64,000 bases of DNA, taken from assembly GCA_018267475.1 (NCBI GenBank), contig JAFDYI010000005.1, forward strand, positions 62,001 through 126,000, written 5' to 3'. A model generated the notes under the pieces. That model had not been told where the DNA came from, did no database searches, and saw only the letters and a list, made by a program, of their open reading frames with translations. The DNA comes from Bacteroidota bacterium. Lineage in GTDB: Bacteria; Bacteroidota; Bacteroidia; B-17B0; Aurantibacillaceae. Every line of letters starts with the position of its first letter. Within the stretch, counting starts at the first letter, position 1. A program made the position numbers and the translations under genes. Shown here one piece after another: positions 1 to 7,847 of this stretch.

Positions 1-268
1 AGATTTTTCTTTTTACAACGTACCTCTTTCGCTTTACACAAGTACTTATGCCGAACTGTTTGACTCGCTGCTACCACACGTAGTGCATATTCTAAACTTA
101 GATTCAGGAAAAATATATGCGCTTCTATATCGAATTGACATTAGTGAAGAACAAATAAAAAGCGAAACAATTAAAAATTCAGATAAAAGTACCGAAGAAA
201 TTATTACGGCACTTATCATTAAGCGTTGTTTACAAAAAGTAGTATTAAAAAAGATATTTTCCTCATGA
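1..268 (+). CDS. C-terminal part of an unidentified protein (start outside window)
   Basis: An open frame enters the window at base 2 and ends at the TGA at 266-268, giving 88 residues of a longer protein. I do not recognise the family. The fragment has no membrane segment and ends in a lysine-rich stretch. The stop codon overlaps the ATG of the next gene in the arrangement ATGA (265-268), so the two are probably cotranscribed and translationally coupled. A GTG at 83 could be read as a start, but the frame is open upstream of it, so it is more likely an internal valine. Confidence 0.6.
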   Translation, partial: DFSFYNVPLSLYTSTYAELFDSLLPHVVHILNLDSGKIYALLYRIDISEEQIKSETIKNSDKSTEEIITALIIKRCLQKVVLKKIFSS

Positions 269-738
269 GTAGTCGCATTAGGCCCGGTACAAAAGCCGAT
301 TTACCCCATATATTAGTTTTAATAAAAGAATTGGCTCTTTATGAAAAAGCGCCCAACGAAGTAGAAGTAAGCGTACAAGAAATGGAACGATGGGGCTTTG
401 GCAACGAAAAGCTTTTTGATTTTTTTGTAGCTGAAGATAAAGAAAAAATAATTGGAGTAGCCCTGTATTACTACAAATACAGCACCTGGAAAGGCAAGTG
501 TTTATTTTTAGAAGACATTATAGTAACGCAAACACATAGGGGGTGCGGCATAGGCTCTGTATTGTTTGAAGAAGTAATAAAAGTAGCACAAAAACAACAG
601 GTAAGGCGTATGGAATGGCAAGTGCTAAACTGGAATAAACCGGCCATACGTTTTTATGAAAAATACCAAGCCCTGCTTGACGAGGAGTGGATAAACGGAA
701 AGCTTAACTACCAACAGTTGCAAAACACGATTAAATAG
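265..738 (+). CDS. GNAT acetyltransferase, spermidine/thialysine acetyltransferase (SSAT)-like
   Basis: A 157-residue single-domain GNAT protein that transfers acetyl from acetyl-CoA to an amine. Segments RIRPGTKADLPHIL, LIKELALYEK, LFLEDIIV and RGCGIGSVLF follow the layout of the SSAT family of polyamine and thialysine acetyltransferases; RGCGIG is the acetyl-CoA pyrophosphate loop (motif A). The C-terminal WNKPAIRFYEK is the usual motif B region. A start at 226 is possible, but the ATG at 265 matches the family N-terminus and overlaps the preceding stop codon. The exact amine substrate is not shown by the sequence. The last 8 bases overlap the convergent histidine kinase gene. Confidence 0.85.
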   Translation: MSSRIRPGTKADLPHILVLIKELALYEKAPNEVEVSVQEMERWGFGNEKLFDFFVAEDKEKIIGVALYYYKYSTWKGKCLFLEDIIVTQTHRGCGIGSVLFEEVIKVAQKQQVRRMEWQVLNWNKPAIRFYEKYQALLDEEWINGKLNYQQLQNTIK

Positions 739-1756
739 TAAGAGGTAACGTGATAAGCGTTTGTACTTTTCCACTTTCATTCGTGATGAACAAATCGGCC
801 TCGGCACCAAACACTAACTGCAAGCGGCTCCGTGAATTTTGAATGCCATAACCGGAGGCTGGGCGCTCGCCTCCTTCTACATACATTCCTGAGTTTAAAA
901 TTTGTATTTGCAGTTTTTTATCAGCTAGCTGCTTAGCCCGTATGCTTATAGTGCCTCCCTCTGTTAGCTTAGAGATGCCGTGTTTTACTGCGTTTTCAAC
1001 TAAGGTTTGCAAAATCATAGGAGGAATTTTATAGCTATATGCTTCGTCGCTAATGTCAAAAGAATAGAGCAATCTGTTTTCGTAACGTGTTTTTTCTAAA
1101 GATAGATAGTCATGAACTAAATTTATTTCGTCAGAAAAAGGGATTACTTTATTTTTTTCCAGATTAAGTGTTTGTCTTAATATATTTGCTAATTGAGTTA
1201 CTGCCTGTTTTGCTTTTTGAGGATTTTCATCTACCAAAGCCCTGATGCTGTTCATGGCATTAAACATAAAATGCGGATTGAGTTGCATTTTTAGTTTGTG
1301 AAGCTCCGCCTCTTTTAAAGCGGCTTGCATTTTTAGCTGCTCTATTTCTGTTTTTCGATAATTTACCACATAGTGAAATGAAAAATAAAGAATACCCCAC
1401 ACAAAAAACACAAACCAAAAATTAAACAGTGAGGTAAAAAAAGAAACCATAGTAAGCCCACCTGAGGCGCCAAAAACAAGTATATTAAATACCCATTGTA
1501 TCACTAAAAACAAAAAAGAAAGAAGCAAACTGCACAGGGCTACTATTATTATTTGAGCTGCTATATTTTTTTGCAACCACCCCTTCTTTATTATAAAATA
1601 CCGAAAACCATGCGTAAGCGCCATCACAGAAGGTATCAATAAAACATGAAATAAAGCATCTTTTAAGGTGGGCTTGTAAAAAAAGAAAAAATTAACAGAA
1701 AAATAAAGCAACCACCCACATAGCTGCACAATCCAATACATACGCTTTTTTTGCAT
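731..1756 (-). CDS. LytS/YehU-type sensor histidine kinase
   Basis: 341 residues: four hydrophobic segments in the first ~130 residues, a short coiled linker, then a His_kinase domain (LNPHFMFNAMN, phospho-acceptor about H162) and a C-terminal HATPase with an N-box near VENAVKHG and a glycine box GYGIQNSRSRL. The protein should sense a membrane or periplasmic signal and phosphorylate a response regulator. Family members normally pair with a LytTR regulator, but none is adjacent. The ATG at 1756 is preferred over the one at 1771 because a -7-like box TACTTTTA (1761-1768, minus strand) lies just upstream of it; the longer start would fall upstream of that box. Confidence 0.88.
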   Translation of the reverse strand: MQKKRMYWIVQLCGWLLYFSVNFFFFYKPTLKDALFHVLLIPSVMALTHGFRYFIIKKGWLQKNIAAQIIIVALCSLLLSFLFLVIQWVFNILVFGASGGLTMVSFFTSLFNFWFVFFVWGILYFSFHYVVNYRKTEIEQLKMQAALKEAELHKLKMQLNPHFMFNAMNSIRALVDENPQKAKQAVTQLANILRQTLNLEKNKVIPFSDEINLVHDYLSLEKTRYENRLLYSFDISDEAYSYKIPPMILQTLVENAVKHGISKLTEGGTISIRAKQLADKKLQIQILNSGMYVEGGERPASGYGIQNSRSRLQLVFGAEADLFITNESGKVQTLITLPLTI

Positions 1757-1760
1757 AGGG

Positions 1761-1768
1761 TAAAAGTA
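1761..1768 (-). promoter_or_regulatory. Predicted -7 promoter box of the LytS-like kinase gene
   Basis: TACTTTTA on the minus strand differs by one base from the Bacteroidota -7 consensus TAnnTTTG. It ends only 4 bases before the chosen ATG at 1756. Confidence 0.45.
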
Positions 1769-1787
1769 CACTTATTTTGCAGTAAAA

Positions 1788-1807
1788 TACCTCCTTAAAA
1801 AGAGGTA
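1788..1807. repeat. Inverted repeat between divergent promoters
   Basis: TACCTC (1788-1793) and GAGGTA (1802-1807) form a perfect 6-bp inverted repeat around an 8-base AT-rich spacer. It lies about 20 bases upstream of the -7 boxes of both the kinase gene (minus) and ccmB (plus), in the -33 region of each promoter, so it could be an operator. Function is inferred from position only. Confidence 0.35.
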
Positions 1808-1823
1808 GCACATTCTTTTTTTG

Positions 1824-1831
1824 TACTTTTG
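1824..1831 (+). promoter_or_regulatory. Predicted -7 promoter box of ccmBCD
   Basis: TACTTTTG matches TAnnTTTG exactly. The TTG start codon of ccmB follows 11 bases after the box, leaving a very short leader. Confidence 0.55.
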
Positions 1832-1842
1832 CGCTTATACAT

Positions 1843-2502
1843 TTGAATAGCGACCGCATCATAGCTTTATTAAAAAAAGAGTTTTTGTTAGAATTTAGAC
1901 AAAAAACTTCTTTAGCCAGCATTTTGCTATATGTGCTGAGTACGGTTTTTATTTTTTTTCTTAGTTTTAAAAGCAATATAAAACCCGACGCATGGGGCAT
2001 ACTGCTTTGGATTGTACTTTTTTTTGCCGCCATCAACGCTGCTTCAAAAAGTTTTTTTACCGAAGGCAAAGCCCGCAGCTTATACAACTATACGCTATAC
2101 CACCCCACCGAATTTGTTATCTCAAAAATTTTGTACAACATTTTGCTTCTTGCTTTAGTAGCCTTATGCAGCGTACTTTGCTTTGCCTGGCTGGTAAGCT
2201 ACCCCGTACAAAATTCGTTGTTGTTTTTCATTACGATAATAACCGGCATCATAGCGCTGGCAAGCAGCTTGACGCTGATGAGCTGTATTGCCTCTAAAAC
2301 AGGAAACAATTATTCTATCATGAGTTTGCTAAGCATGCCCGTGTGCATTCCTGTTTTATTGCTGTGTTTGCGCCTTACCCGAAACGCTATTGATGGCTTA
2401 GATTGGTCGGTATCGTACAAATACATTACAGGCCTGTGTTTAATAGATGTGTTAATTATAGGTCTATCTCTTTTTTTATTTAAATATCTTTGGCGCGAAT
2501 AG
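1843..2502 (+). CDS. ccmB: Haem exporter membrane protein CcmB
   Basis: 219 residues, about six membrane helices. The N-terminal pattern LLKKEFLLEFRQK followed by LYVLSTVFIFFLSF, and LASSLTLMSCIASK in the middle, are typical of CcmB from Bacteroidota. CcmB is a membrane subunit of the CcmABC(D) system that delivers haem to CcmE in cytochrome c maturation. The start is a TTG; no suitable in-frame ATG preserves the conserved N-terminus, and the promoter box lies immediately upstream. It begins a run with ccmC (2-base gap) and ccmD. The ATPase gene ccmA is not adjacent. Confidence 0.9.
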   Translation: MNSDRIIALLKKEFLLEFRQKTSLASILLYVLSTVFIFFLSFKSNIKPDAWGILLWIVLFFAAINAASKSFFTEGKARSLYNYTLYHPTEFVISKILYNILLLALVALCSVLCFAWLVSYPVQNSLLFFITIITGIIALASSLTLMSCIASKTGNNYSIMSLLSMPVCIPVLLLCLRLTRNAIDGLDWSVSYKYITGLCLIDVLIIGLSLFLFKYLWRE

Positions 2503-2504
2503 TT

Positions 2505-3185
2505 ATGAAGCATTTTTGGTGGAAATTAATATCTGTTATCCTTATTTTAGGCTCTATTATTATGGGCTTTCTGGGCGAAGTGCCTCGTTTAAACATCTTA
2601 AATGAAACCATTCGCAATTTATATTTTCATGTACCCCTGTGGTTTGCTATGCTGGTGCAGATGGGCGTTTCTTGCTTTTTTTCATTAAAATACCTCAGCA
2701 GCTACAAGCTAAAAAACGACCTTACAGCCTCTTGTGCCGCTTATGTAGGAGGTATGTTTGCTCTACCCGGCCTTATTACGGGCTCTATATGGGCTACTTA
2801 CACGTGGGGCAAACCCTGGGTAGCCGATGACCCAAAAATGCAGGGAGTAATGGCCGCTATGATTGTGTATATGGTATATTACTTGCTGCGCGCCCTCATT
2901 CCGGATATGCAAACCAAAGCCCGCATATCAGCCGTATATAATATCTTTGCGTTTTGTATGACCTTTGTGTTTATTATGATATACCCTCGCTTGGCCCCTA
3001 GCTCCTTACACCCCGGCAATGGAGGGAACCCTGCCTTTGGAAAATACGACATGGATAATAGCATGCGCGCCGTTTTTTATCCGGCATGCGTAGGGTGGAT
3101 TTTAATGAGTTTTTGGCTTTTAAACATTTTGAACCGATATAAAAAATTACAATATAAATTAGAACATCATGAAAATTTGGAATAA
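2505..3185 (+). CDS. ccmC: Haem exporter/handling protein CcmC
   Basis: 226 residues, about six membrane helices, of the CcmC/CcsA haem-handling family. Conserved histidines that ligate haem are seen at H42 (YFHVP) and in SLHPG near residue 165. The tryptophan-rich periplasmic loop between them reads WGKPWVADDPK, a form of the WWD motif. With CcmB and CcmD it loads haem onto the chaperone CcmE. The ATG at 2505 lies 2 bases after the ccmB stop; a TTG at 2490 would add five residues inside ccmB and is less likely. Confidence 0.9.
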   Translation: MKHFWWKLISVILILGSIIMGFLGEVPRLNILNETIRNLYFHVPLWFAMLVQMGVSCFFSLKYLSSYKLKNDLTASCAAYVGGMFALPGLITGSIWATYTWGKPWVADDPKMQGVMAAMIVYMVYYLLRALIPDMQTKARISAVYNIFAFCMTFVFIMIYPRLAPSSLHPGNGGNPAFGKYDMDNSMRAVFYPACVGWILMSFWLLNILNRYKKLQYKLEHHENLE

Positions 3186-3405
3186 TTTTAACACGAATAA
3201 AATTCTGTTTCTTGGTTTTATTTTTTTTACCGCCCCCTCTACATTCGCTCAACAAGCCGTGCCGCAAATGGCCGATACTTTTAGGGCCGAAGGAAAAATA
3301 TACGTAGTAGTTTCGGTACTTTCAGTCGTTTTTTTATGCTTAGCCGCTTACCTCGTCATTATTGACAGAAAATTAAAGAAGCTGGAAGATCAACATAAAA
3401 AATAG
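3169..3405 (+). CDS. ccmD: CcmD family small membrane protein
   Basis: 78 residues: a cleavable-looking N-terminal signal ending in TFAQQ, then one membrane helix (about residues 44-66) and a lysine-rich tail. This is the layout of CcmD-like proteins that follow ccmC in Bacteroidota; CcmD helps release haem-loaded CcmE from CcmABC. The gene overlaps the end of ccmC by 17 bases. Genes for CcmE and CcmF, which often follow, are absent here; the next gene is on the opposite strand. Confidence 0.75.
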   Translation: MKIWNNFNTNKILFLGFIFFTAPSTFAQQAVPQMADTFRAEGKIYVVVSVLSVVFLCLAAYLVIIDRKLKKLEDQHKK

Positions 3406-3418
3406 CGTATTATCTCTG

Positions 3419-3441
3419 AAAAAAAATGGGGCAACCCATTT
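3419..3441 (-). terminator. Intrinsic terminator of the PfkB kinase gene
   Basis: Stem AAATGGG/CCCATTT (3424-3430 with 3435-3441) closes a GCAA loop. Read on the minus strand it is followed by a run of T residues. The stem overlaps the kinase stop codon and may also stop transcription from ccmD on the other strand. Confidence 0.6.
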
Positions 3442-4363
3442 ACACCAGTGTGATATCCACTTGAACCAAGTCTAAAAACTGCTGCACCCTGTTTTCTACA
3501 TCGTGCTGTGTTAGACCTATTAAACGCTCGGTTCCAAATTTTTCTACTGTAAAGCTAGCCATAGCAGAGCCGTATATAATAGCGCGTTTCATATTATCGG
3601 CAGATATGTCTTTGGTTTTAGCTAAATAGCCGATGAAGCCTCCGGCAAAGCTATCTCCCGCCCCGGTAGGATCAAACACTTCTTCTAAGGGAAGCGCAGG
3701 CGCAAAGAACACTTCTTGCTTATTAAATAACAAAGCCCCGTGTTCTCCTTTTTTTATGATAAGCGTTTGTGGTCCCATAGCAATAATTTTTTGAGCGGCT
3801 TTTACTAATGAGTATTCGCCCGATAATTGGCGCGCTTCGCTGTCGTTTATGGTTAGTACATCTACTTGGGCAATTACTTTTTTTAAATCGTCCAAAGCTA
3901 TGTCCATCCAAAAATTCATCGTATCTAAAACAATCAGTTTAGGGCGTTTTTTTAGTTGCGCCAACACATTGAGTTGTAAAGAAGGCATTAAATTACCTAA
4001 CATTAAAAACTCACAATTTTGATACAATTCAGGCACGATGGGGTTAAAGTTAGCCAATACATTAAGTTGGGTATCTAAGGTATCTCTGTTGTTTAAATCG
4101 TTGTGGTATTTTCCTGCCCAAAAAAAAGATTTCTCTCCTTTTTTTATTTGCAGACCTTCTAAATTTACGCCCTGCGTTTGCAATAAGGCAAGAAAATCTT
4201 TAGAAAAATCGTCGCCCACAACCGATACTAAGTTTATGTTTTTAGAAAAATAAGAAGCAGCCAAGCTTATATAAGAGGCGGCGCCTCCTACTATTTTATC
4301 GGTTTTTCCAAAAGGGGTTTCTATGGCATCAAAGGCTACGGTGCCTATTACTAACAAACTCAT
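3440..4363 (-). CDS. PfkB/ribokinase-family carbohydrate or nucleoside kinase
   Basis: 307 residues. The N-terminal MSLLVIGTVAFD and the GGAASYISLAASYF glycine motif, with the C-terminal DPTGAGDSFAGGF (anion hole and catalytic aspartate), define the PfkB family of ATP-dependent kinases for sugars and nucleosides. The substrate cannot be told from the sequence. The ATG at 4363 is chosen over an upstream one at 4402 because a perfect -7 box lies between them. It stands alone between ccmD (convergent) and the flippase gene (divergent). Confidence 0.85.
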   Translation of the reverse strand: MSLLVIGTVAFDAIETPFGKTDKIVGGAASYISLAASYFSKNINLVSVVGDDFSKDFLALLQTQGVNLEGLQIKKGEKSFFWAGKYHNDLNNRDTLDTQLNVLANFNPIVPELYQNCEFLMLGNLMPSLQLNVLAQLKKRPKLIVLDTMNFWMDIALDDLKKVIAQVDVLTINDSEARQLSGEYSLVKAAQKIIAMGPQTLIIKKGEHGALLFNKQEVFFAPALPLEEVFDPTGAGDSFAGGFIGYLAKTKDISADNMKRAIIYGSAMASFTVEKFGTERLIGLTQHDVENRVQQFLDLVQVDITLV

Positions 4364-4374
4364 ATTTTTTTTCG

Positions 4375-4382
4375 CAAAGGTA
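4375..4382 (-). promoter_or_regulatory. Predicted -7 promoter box of the PfkB kinase gene
   Basis: TACCTTTG on the minus strand matches TAnnTTTG exactly, ending 11 bases before the ATG at 4363. It decides the start choice for this gene. Confidence 0.55.
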
Positions 4383-4523
4383 TGTTTTTTTATATTACAC
4401 ACTCTATAATTTTGTGGACTGAATAAGCAAAGAAGCGGTCAAAAATAAAACGTCCATTTGGGTTTAAAGGCCGTTAGGGGCATTTCTCAAAAAACCTTTT
4501 ATCGTCCTCACAACAAAATTTGC

Positions 4524-4531
4524 TACTTTCG
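4524..4531 (+). promoter_or_regulatory. Predicted -7 promoter box of the flippase gene
   Basis: TACTTTCG, a one-base variant of TAnnTTTG, ends 10 bases before the ATG at 4542. Confidence 0.4.
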
Positions 4532-4541
4532 TAAGCGGTAT

Positions 4542-5786
4542 ATGTTTGCTAAAATCATTCAAACCATATTCAGCAAAGGAATTATTTCTATTATCAATTT
4601 TTTGGTAGTGCTTATTACCGCTAATTGGTTGGGGGCGCAAGGCCGCGGCGAAATTAGTTTGATGTTTTTAAACATTACGGTGCTTTTGCTCTTTAACGAT
4701 ATTTTTGGCGGCAGCGCCCTAGTGTATGTTATTTCTAAAAAAAACACGTATGAATTGCTGCTTCCTGCCGTTTGCGTAGGAGTGCTTTGTGCCGCACTGG
4801 GTCCCCTGTTGTTTCATTTGTATTTTCATTTTTCCGTACAAGATTTAGGTTATTTTTTTCTACTTACTTTACTATCCAATTTAAGCAGTATTAGTAATGT
4901 TTTTCTAAATGGTTTAGAGAAGATTAAACAAAACAACTTGGCCAGCATAGCACAAAGCGTAGCTATTATAGGTAGTTTACTCGTACAGTTTTTTTTGCTC
5001 AACAGCATTTCAGTTCAGGCATTTTATCGTTCTTTAGCTCTGGGTTATTTTTTTAATTTACTGATCAGTGCTTACTATTTAAGGGGTAGTTTTTCTAAAA
5101 CTGTTTTTTCTTGGAAACAATCATTAAAAAAAATGGCGCGTTATGGCTTGGTGGTGCAGGCCGGTAACATTTTTCAACTGCTTAATTACCGATTTTGTTA
5201 TTATGTACTCAACAGCGCTGATGGCCTAAAAGATGTGGGCGTATTTTCTACAGCAGCCTCTATAAGCGAGGCGGTTTGGGTTATTATGAACGGCATTGCT
5301 ATGGTGCAATATGCTACTTTATCCAACAGAGGCAATCAGCTTTTGGCTCAAAACCTCACCATTAAATTAAGTAAAATAAGTTTTGCTCTTTCTTTAATAG
5401 CCCTTTTGGCGCTCAACTTACTACCTAACCAAGCATTTGTATTTTTGTTTGGTATTGAGTTTGTCGGCATCAAAACATATTGCTTGCTATTAGCTCCGGG
5501 CATTGCTTTTTGCGCTTTATCGGGTATTTACTCGCACTATTTTTCAGCAAGAGGCAACATGAAGATAAGCGCAGCAAGCGCTTTAATAGGTTTAGTGGCT
5601 ACTTTGGTGTGCTCGTTCACTCTTATACCCCGATATGGCGCTACGGGCGCGGCCTATACCTGTTGTGCTTCATACACCATATCTTCTTTATTTTTACTTT
5701 TGATGTTTAAAAAAGAGAGCGGCGCTACTTGGTTTCATTTGCTTTTTAAGATAAAAAAGATATTCCCTTTAGTTTCAAAACAATAA
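4542..5786 (+). CDS. Wzx-like polysaccharide/lipid-linked oligosaccharide flippase
   Basis: 414 residues with about 12 predicted membrane helices and the N-terminal pattern ANWLGAQGRGEIS seen in Wzx/RfbX-type flippases of the MOP exporter superfamily. These move undecaprenyl-linked sugar units across the inner membrane for surface polysaccharide assembly. An open frame extends up to 4458, but the ATG at 4542 fits the promoter box and the family N-terminus. It is followed after 4 bases by an asparagine synthetase-like gene, so the two form an operon. No glycosyltransferases are adjacent, which is unusual for a wzx. Confidence 0.82.
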   Translation: MFAKIIQTIFSKGIISIINFLVVLITANWLGAQGRGEISLMFLNITVLLLFNDIFGGSALVYVISKKNTYELLLPAVCVGVLCAALGPLLFHLYFHFSVQDLGYFFLLTLLSNLSSISNVFLNGLEKIKQNNLASIAQSVAIIGSLLVQFFLLNSISVQAFYRSLALGYFFNLLISAYYLRGSFSKTVFSWKQSLKKMARYGLVVQAGNIFQLLNYRFCYYVLNSADGLKDVGVFSTAASISEAVWVIMNGIAMVQYATLSNRGNQLLAQNLTIKLSKISFALSLIALLALNLLPNQAFVFLFGIEFVGIKTYCLLLAPGIAFCALSGIYSHYFSARGNMKISAASALIGLVATLVCSFTLIPRYGATGAAYTCCASYTISSLFLLLMFKKESGATWFHLLFKIKKIFPLVSKQ

Positions 5787-5790
5787 AGCT

Positions 5791-7734
5791 ATGTGCGGCA
5801 TTGCAGGAGTTATAAAATTAGAAAACAATTCGCTTGATGTGAGAGAGGCGGCTCAAACGCTTAGTAAGGCGCTGCGCCACAGAGGCCTAGACGATGAGGG
5901 GTTTTTTCTTTTTTCCGAAAAAGAGCATCAATGTGCCTATGGCAACGACACGCAGGAAACCTCCAAAAACAATGCCTTTGCTTTTTCAGCAAAAAAACAC
6001 ATTAACGAAGTAGAAAAAGAATACCACGGTGTGTTTATTCACCGCCGACTTTCTATTATAGACACCAGCCCCGGCGGCTATCAGCCCATGTGTGCAGCCC
6101 AAGAGCGCCTTTGGATATGCTTTAACGGAGAATTGTACAATTATATAGAACTGCGGGAAGAATTAAAAAAAGCAGGCTACACCTTTTATACCAAAAGCGA
6201 TACCGAGGTACTCTTAAACGCCTATCTTTTTTGGGGGAAAGATTGTTTGCAAAAAATAAACGGCATGTTTGCCTTTGCTTTATACGACGCCGAAAAACAA
6301 GAAATTTTTTGCGCCCGCGATAGAAGCGGCGTAAAGCCTTTTTACTATTATTACAAAAACGGCTTGTTTTGCTTTGCCTCCGAAATAAAAGCCTTACGAG
6401 CTTTACCCTTTGTAGAAACCCAGGTAAACGAACGAGCGTTGCAGCACTATTTGCTACACGATGCTCTTGAATATGAAGAAGAAAGCATGTTAAAAAACGT
6501 GTTTGAACTTTTCCCCTCGTATTATATAGTCCTAAACCTGCGCGAAAAAACGCTTCACAAAAAAAAGTATGCCGAGTGGCCATTTAACTCCGTATTTTCT
6601 TCGTTTAACGAATCGGATTTTGAGCAAAAAAAACAAGAAGCAGAACAGCTGGTGTGCGATGCCGTTGTAAAGCGCCTGCGCTCTGATGTGCCAGTAGCTT
6701 GTTGCCTAAGCGGAGGGATAGACAGTTCCATTATATCCGGTGTGATAGCGCAGCACCATACCCATTTTAAAGCCTTTACTGCTGTTTTTCCTAACGAGAA
6801 AATAGATGAAAGTTTTTATGCCAAAGAGGTGGTTGATTTTACACAAGCCCAATGGCACACCGTAAGCCCTACATCTACCGATTTAATAAACGATTTTGAA
6901 ACACTGGTGCAAGCCTTGGATATACCTATATGGAGCAGCAGCACCTACGCTCAATACAGAGTAATGCAGTTGGTAAAAGAACAAAACATAAAAGTAGTGC
7001 TTGATGGGCAAGGCAGCGACGAGCTTTTTGCCGGGTACACACACTACTACACCACCTACATAAATGAATTGTTGCGCCACAAACAATTTAGGCAAGCATC
7101 AACCGAAATAAAAGAAATAGGAAACCATTTTTGGTACCAATACACCAAAGAAAACGCTAAAAGACAGCTGCAATACAACCGAAATAAAAAACAACTTAAT
7201 GCCGATTTTGTAAAAGCACACAGCGCCCCTCAAGAGATAGAACAGCGGTTTAGCTCGCTTAACGAACATTTGATGTATGATTTTTACAACCACCGCCTCA
7301 AAACCTTTTTGCGTTGTGAAGACCGCTGTAGCATGCACCACTCGGTAGAAGCACGCACCCCCTTTGCCGACGATACCCCCTTAGCCCATTTTGCCTTTAG
7401 TTTACCCTCTTCTTACAAAATACAAAAAGGAGTGAGCAAGTACATCCTGCGACAAAGTATGCAAAAATACATGCCCGCAAGCGTGTATAACCGACGCGAT
7501 AAGCTGGGTTTTGCTACGCCACACAACCAATGGCTAAGCGATTTACTAGAAAAAAAACAAGATTTACTGCACTCAAGCCTGATAAAGCCCTACTTCGCCG
7601 ACCAATTTTTTGTTAAAAACGACCGGTTTTTTGCTCAAAACAACCGAAAAAAAAATAAACACCCCGAAAAAGAAAATACCCTTAGCTTCAAAGCCCTTGT
7701 ATTAGCAACGTGGCTGGCGCACATGAATTTTTAA
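5791..7734 (+). CDS. asnB: Asparagine synthetase (glutamine-hydrolysing)-like amidotransferase
   Basis: 647 residues. The N-terminal glutaminase domain starts MCGIAG with the nucleophile Cys2, followed by RHRG (29-32), FNGELYNY (about 111-118) and ARDRSGVKPFYY. The C-terminal synthetase domain carries the ATP-pyrophosphatase loop SGGIDSS (307-313) and DGQGSDELFAGY. The enzyme class uses glutamine nitrogen and ATP to amidate aspartate or, in polysaccharide clusters, a sugar carboxylate. Linkage to the flippase (4-base gap) leaves the second role open. Residues about 50-75 form a short insertion between conserved glutaminase motifs. Confidence 0.88.
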   Translation: MCGIAGVIKLENNSLDVREAAQTLSKALRHRGLDDEGFFLFSEKEHQCAYGNDTQETSKNNAFAFSAKKHINEVEKEYHGVFIHRRLSIIDTSPGGYQPMCAAQERLWICFNGELYNYIELREELKKAGYTFYTKSDTEVLLNAYLFWGKDCLQKINGMFAFALYDAEKQEIFCARDRSGVKPFYYYYKNGLFCFASEIKALRALPFVETQVNERALQHYLLHDALEYEEESMLKNVFELFPSYYIVLNLREKTLHKKKYAEWPFNSVFSSFNESDFEQKKQEAEQLVCDAVVKRLRSDVPVACCLSGGIDSSIISGVIAQHHTHFKAFTAVFPNEKIDESFYAKEVVDFTQAQWHTVSPTSTDLINDFETLVQALDIPIWSSSTYAQYRVMQLVKEQNIKVVLDGQGSDELFAGYTHYYTTYINELLRHKQFRQASTEIKEIGNHFWYQYTKENAKRQLQYNRNKKQLNADFVKAHSAPQEIEQRFSSLNEHLMYDFYNHRLKTFLRCEDRCSMHHSVEARTPFADDTPLAHFAFSLPSSYKIQKGVSKYILRQSMQKYMPASVYNRRDKLGFATPHNQWLSDLLEKKQDLLHSSLIKPYFADQFFVKNDRFFAQNNRKKNKHPEKENTLSFKALVLATWLAHMNF

Positions 7735-7776
7735 ATTACTGAAAACAAGCGAGTTAATAATTAACGAAAACTACTG

Positions 7777-7806
7777 TTTGTTTTCAAAAAAGATTTTATA
7801 CATTTG
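7777..7806 (+). promoter_or_regulatory. Promoter of the T9SS protein gene at 7848
   Basis: A -33 TTTG (7777-7780) and a perfect -7 TACATTTG (7799-7806) are separated by 18 bases. This is one of the clearest Bacteroidota-type promoters in the window. The leader would be about 35 bases and A-rich. Confidence 0.65.
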
Positions 7807-7847
7807 TGGCAACTAATACTTTAATGTTTAACCAAAAAACAAAAATC

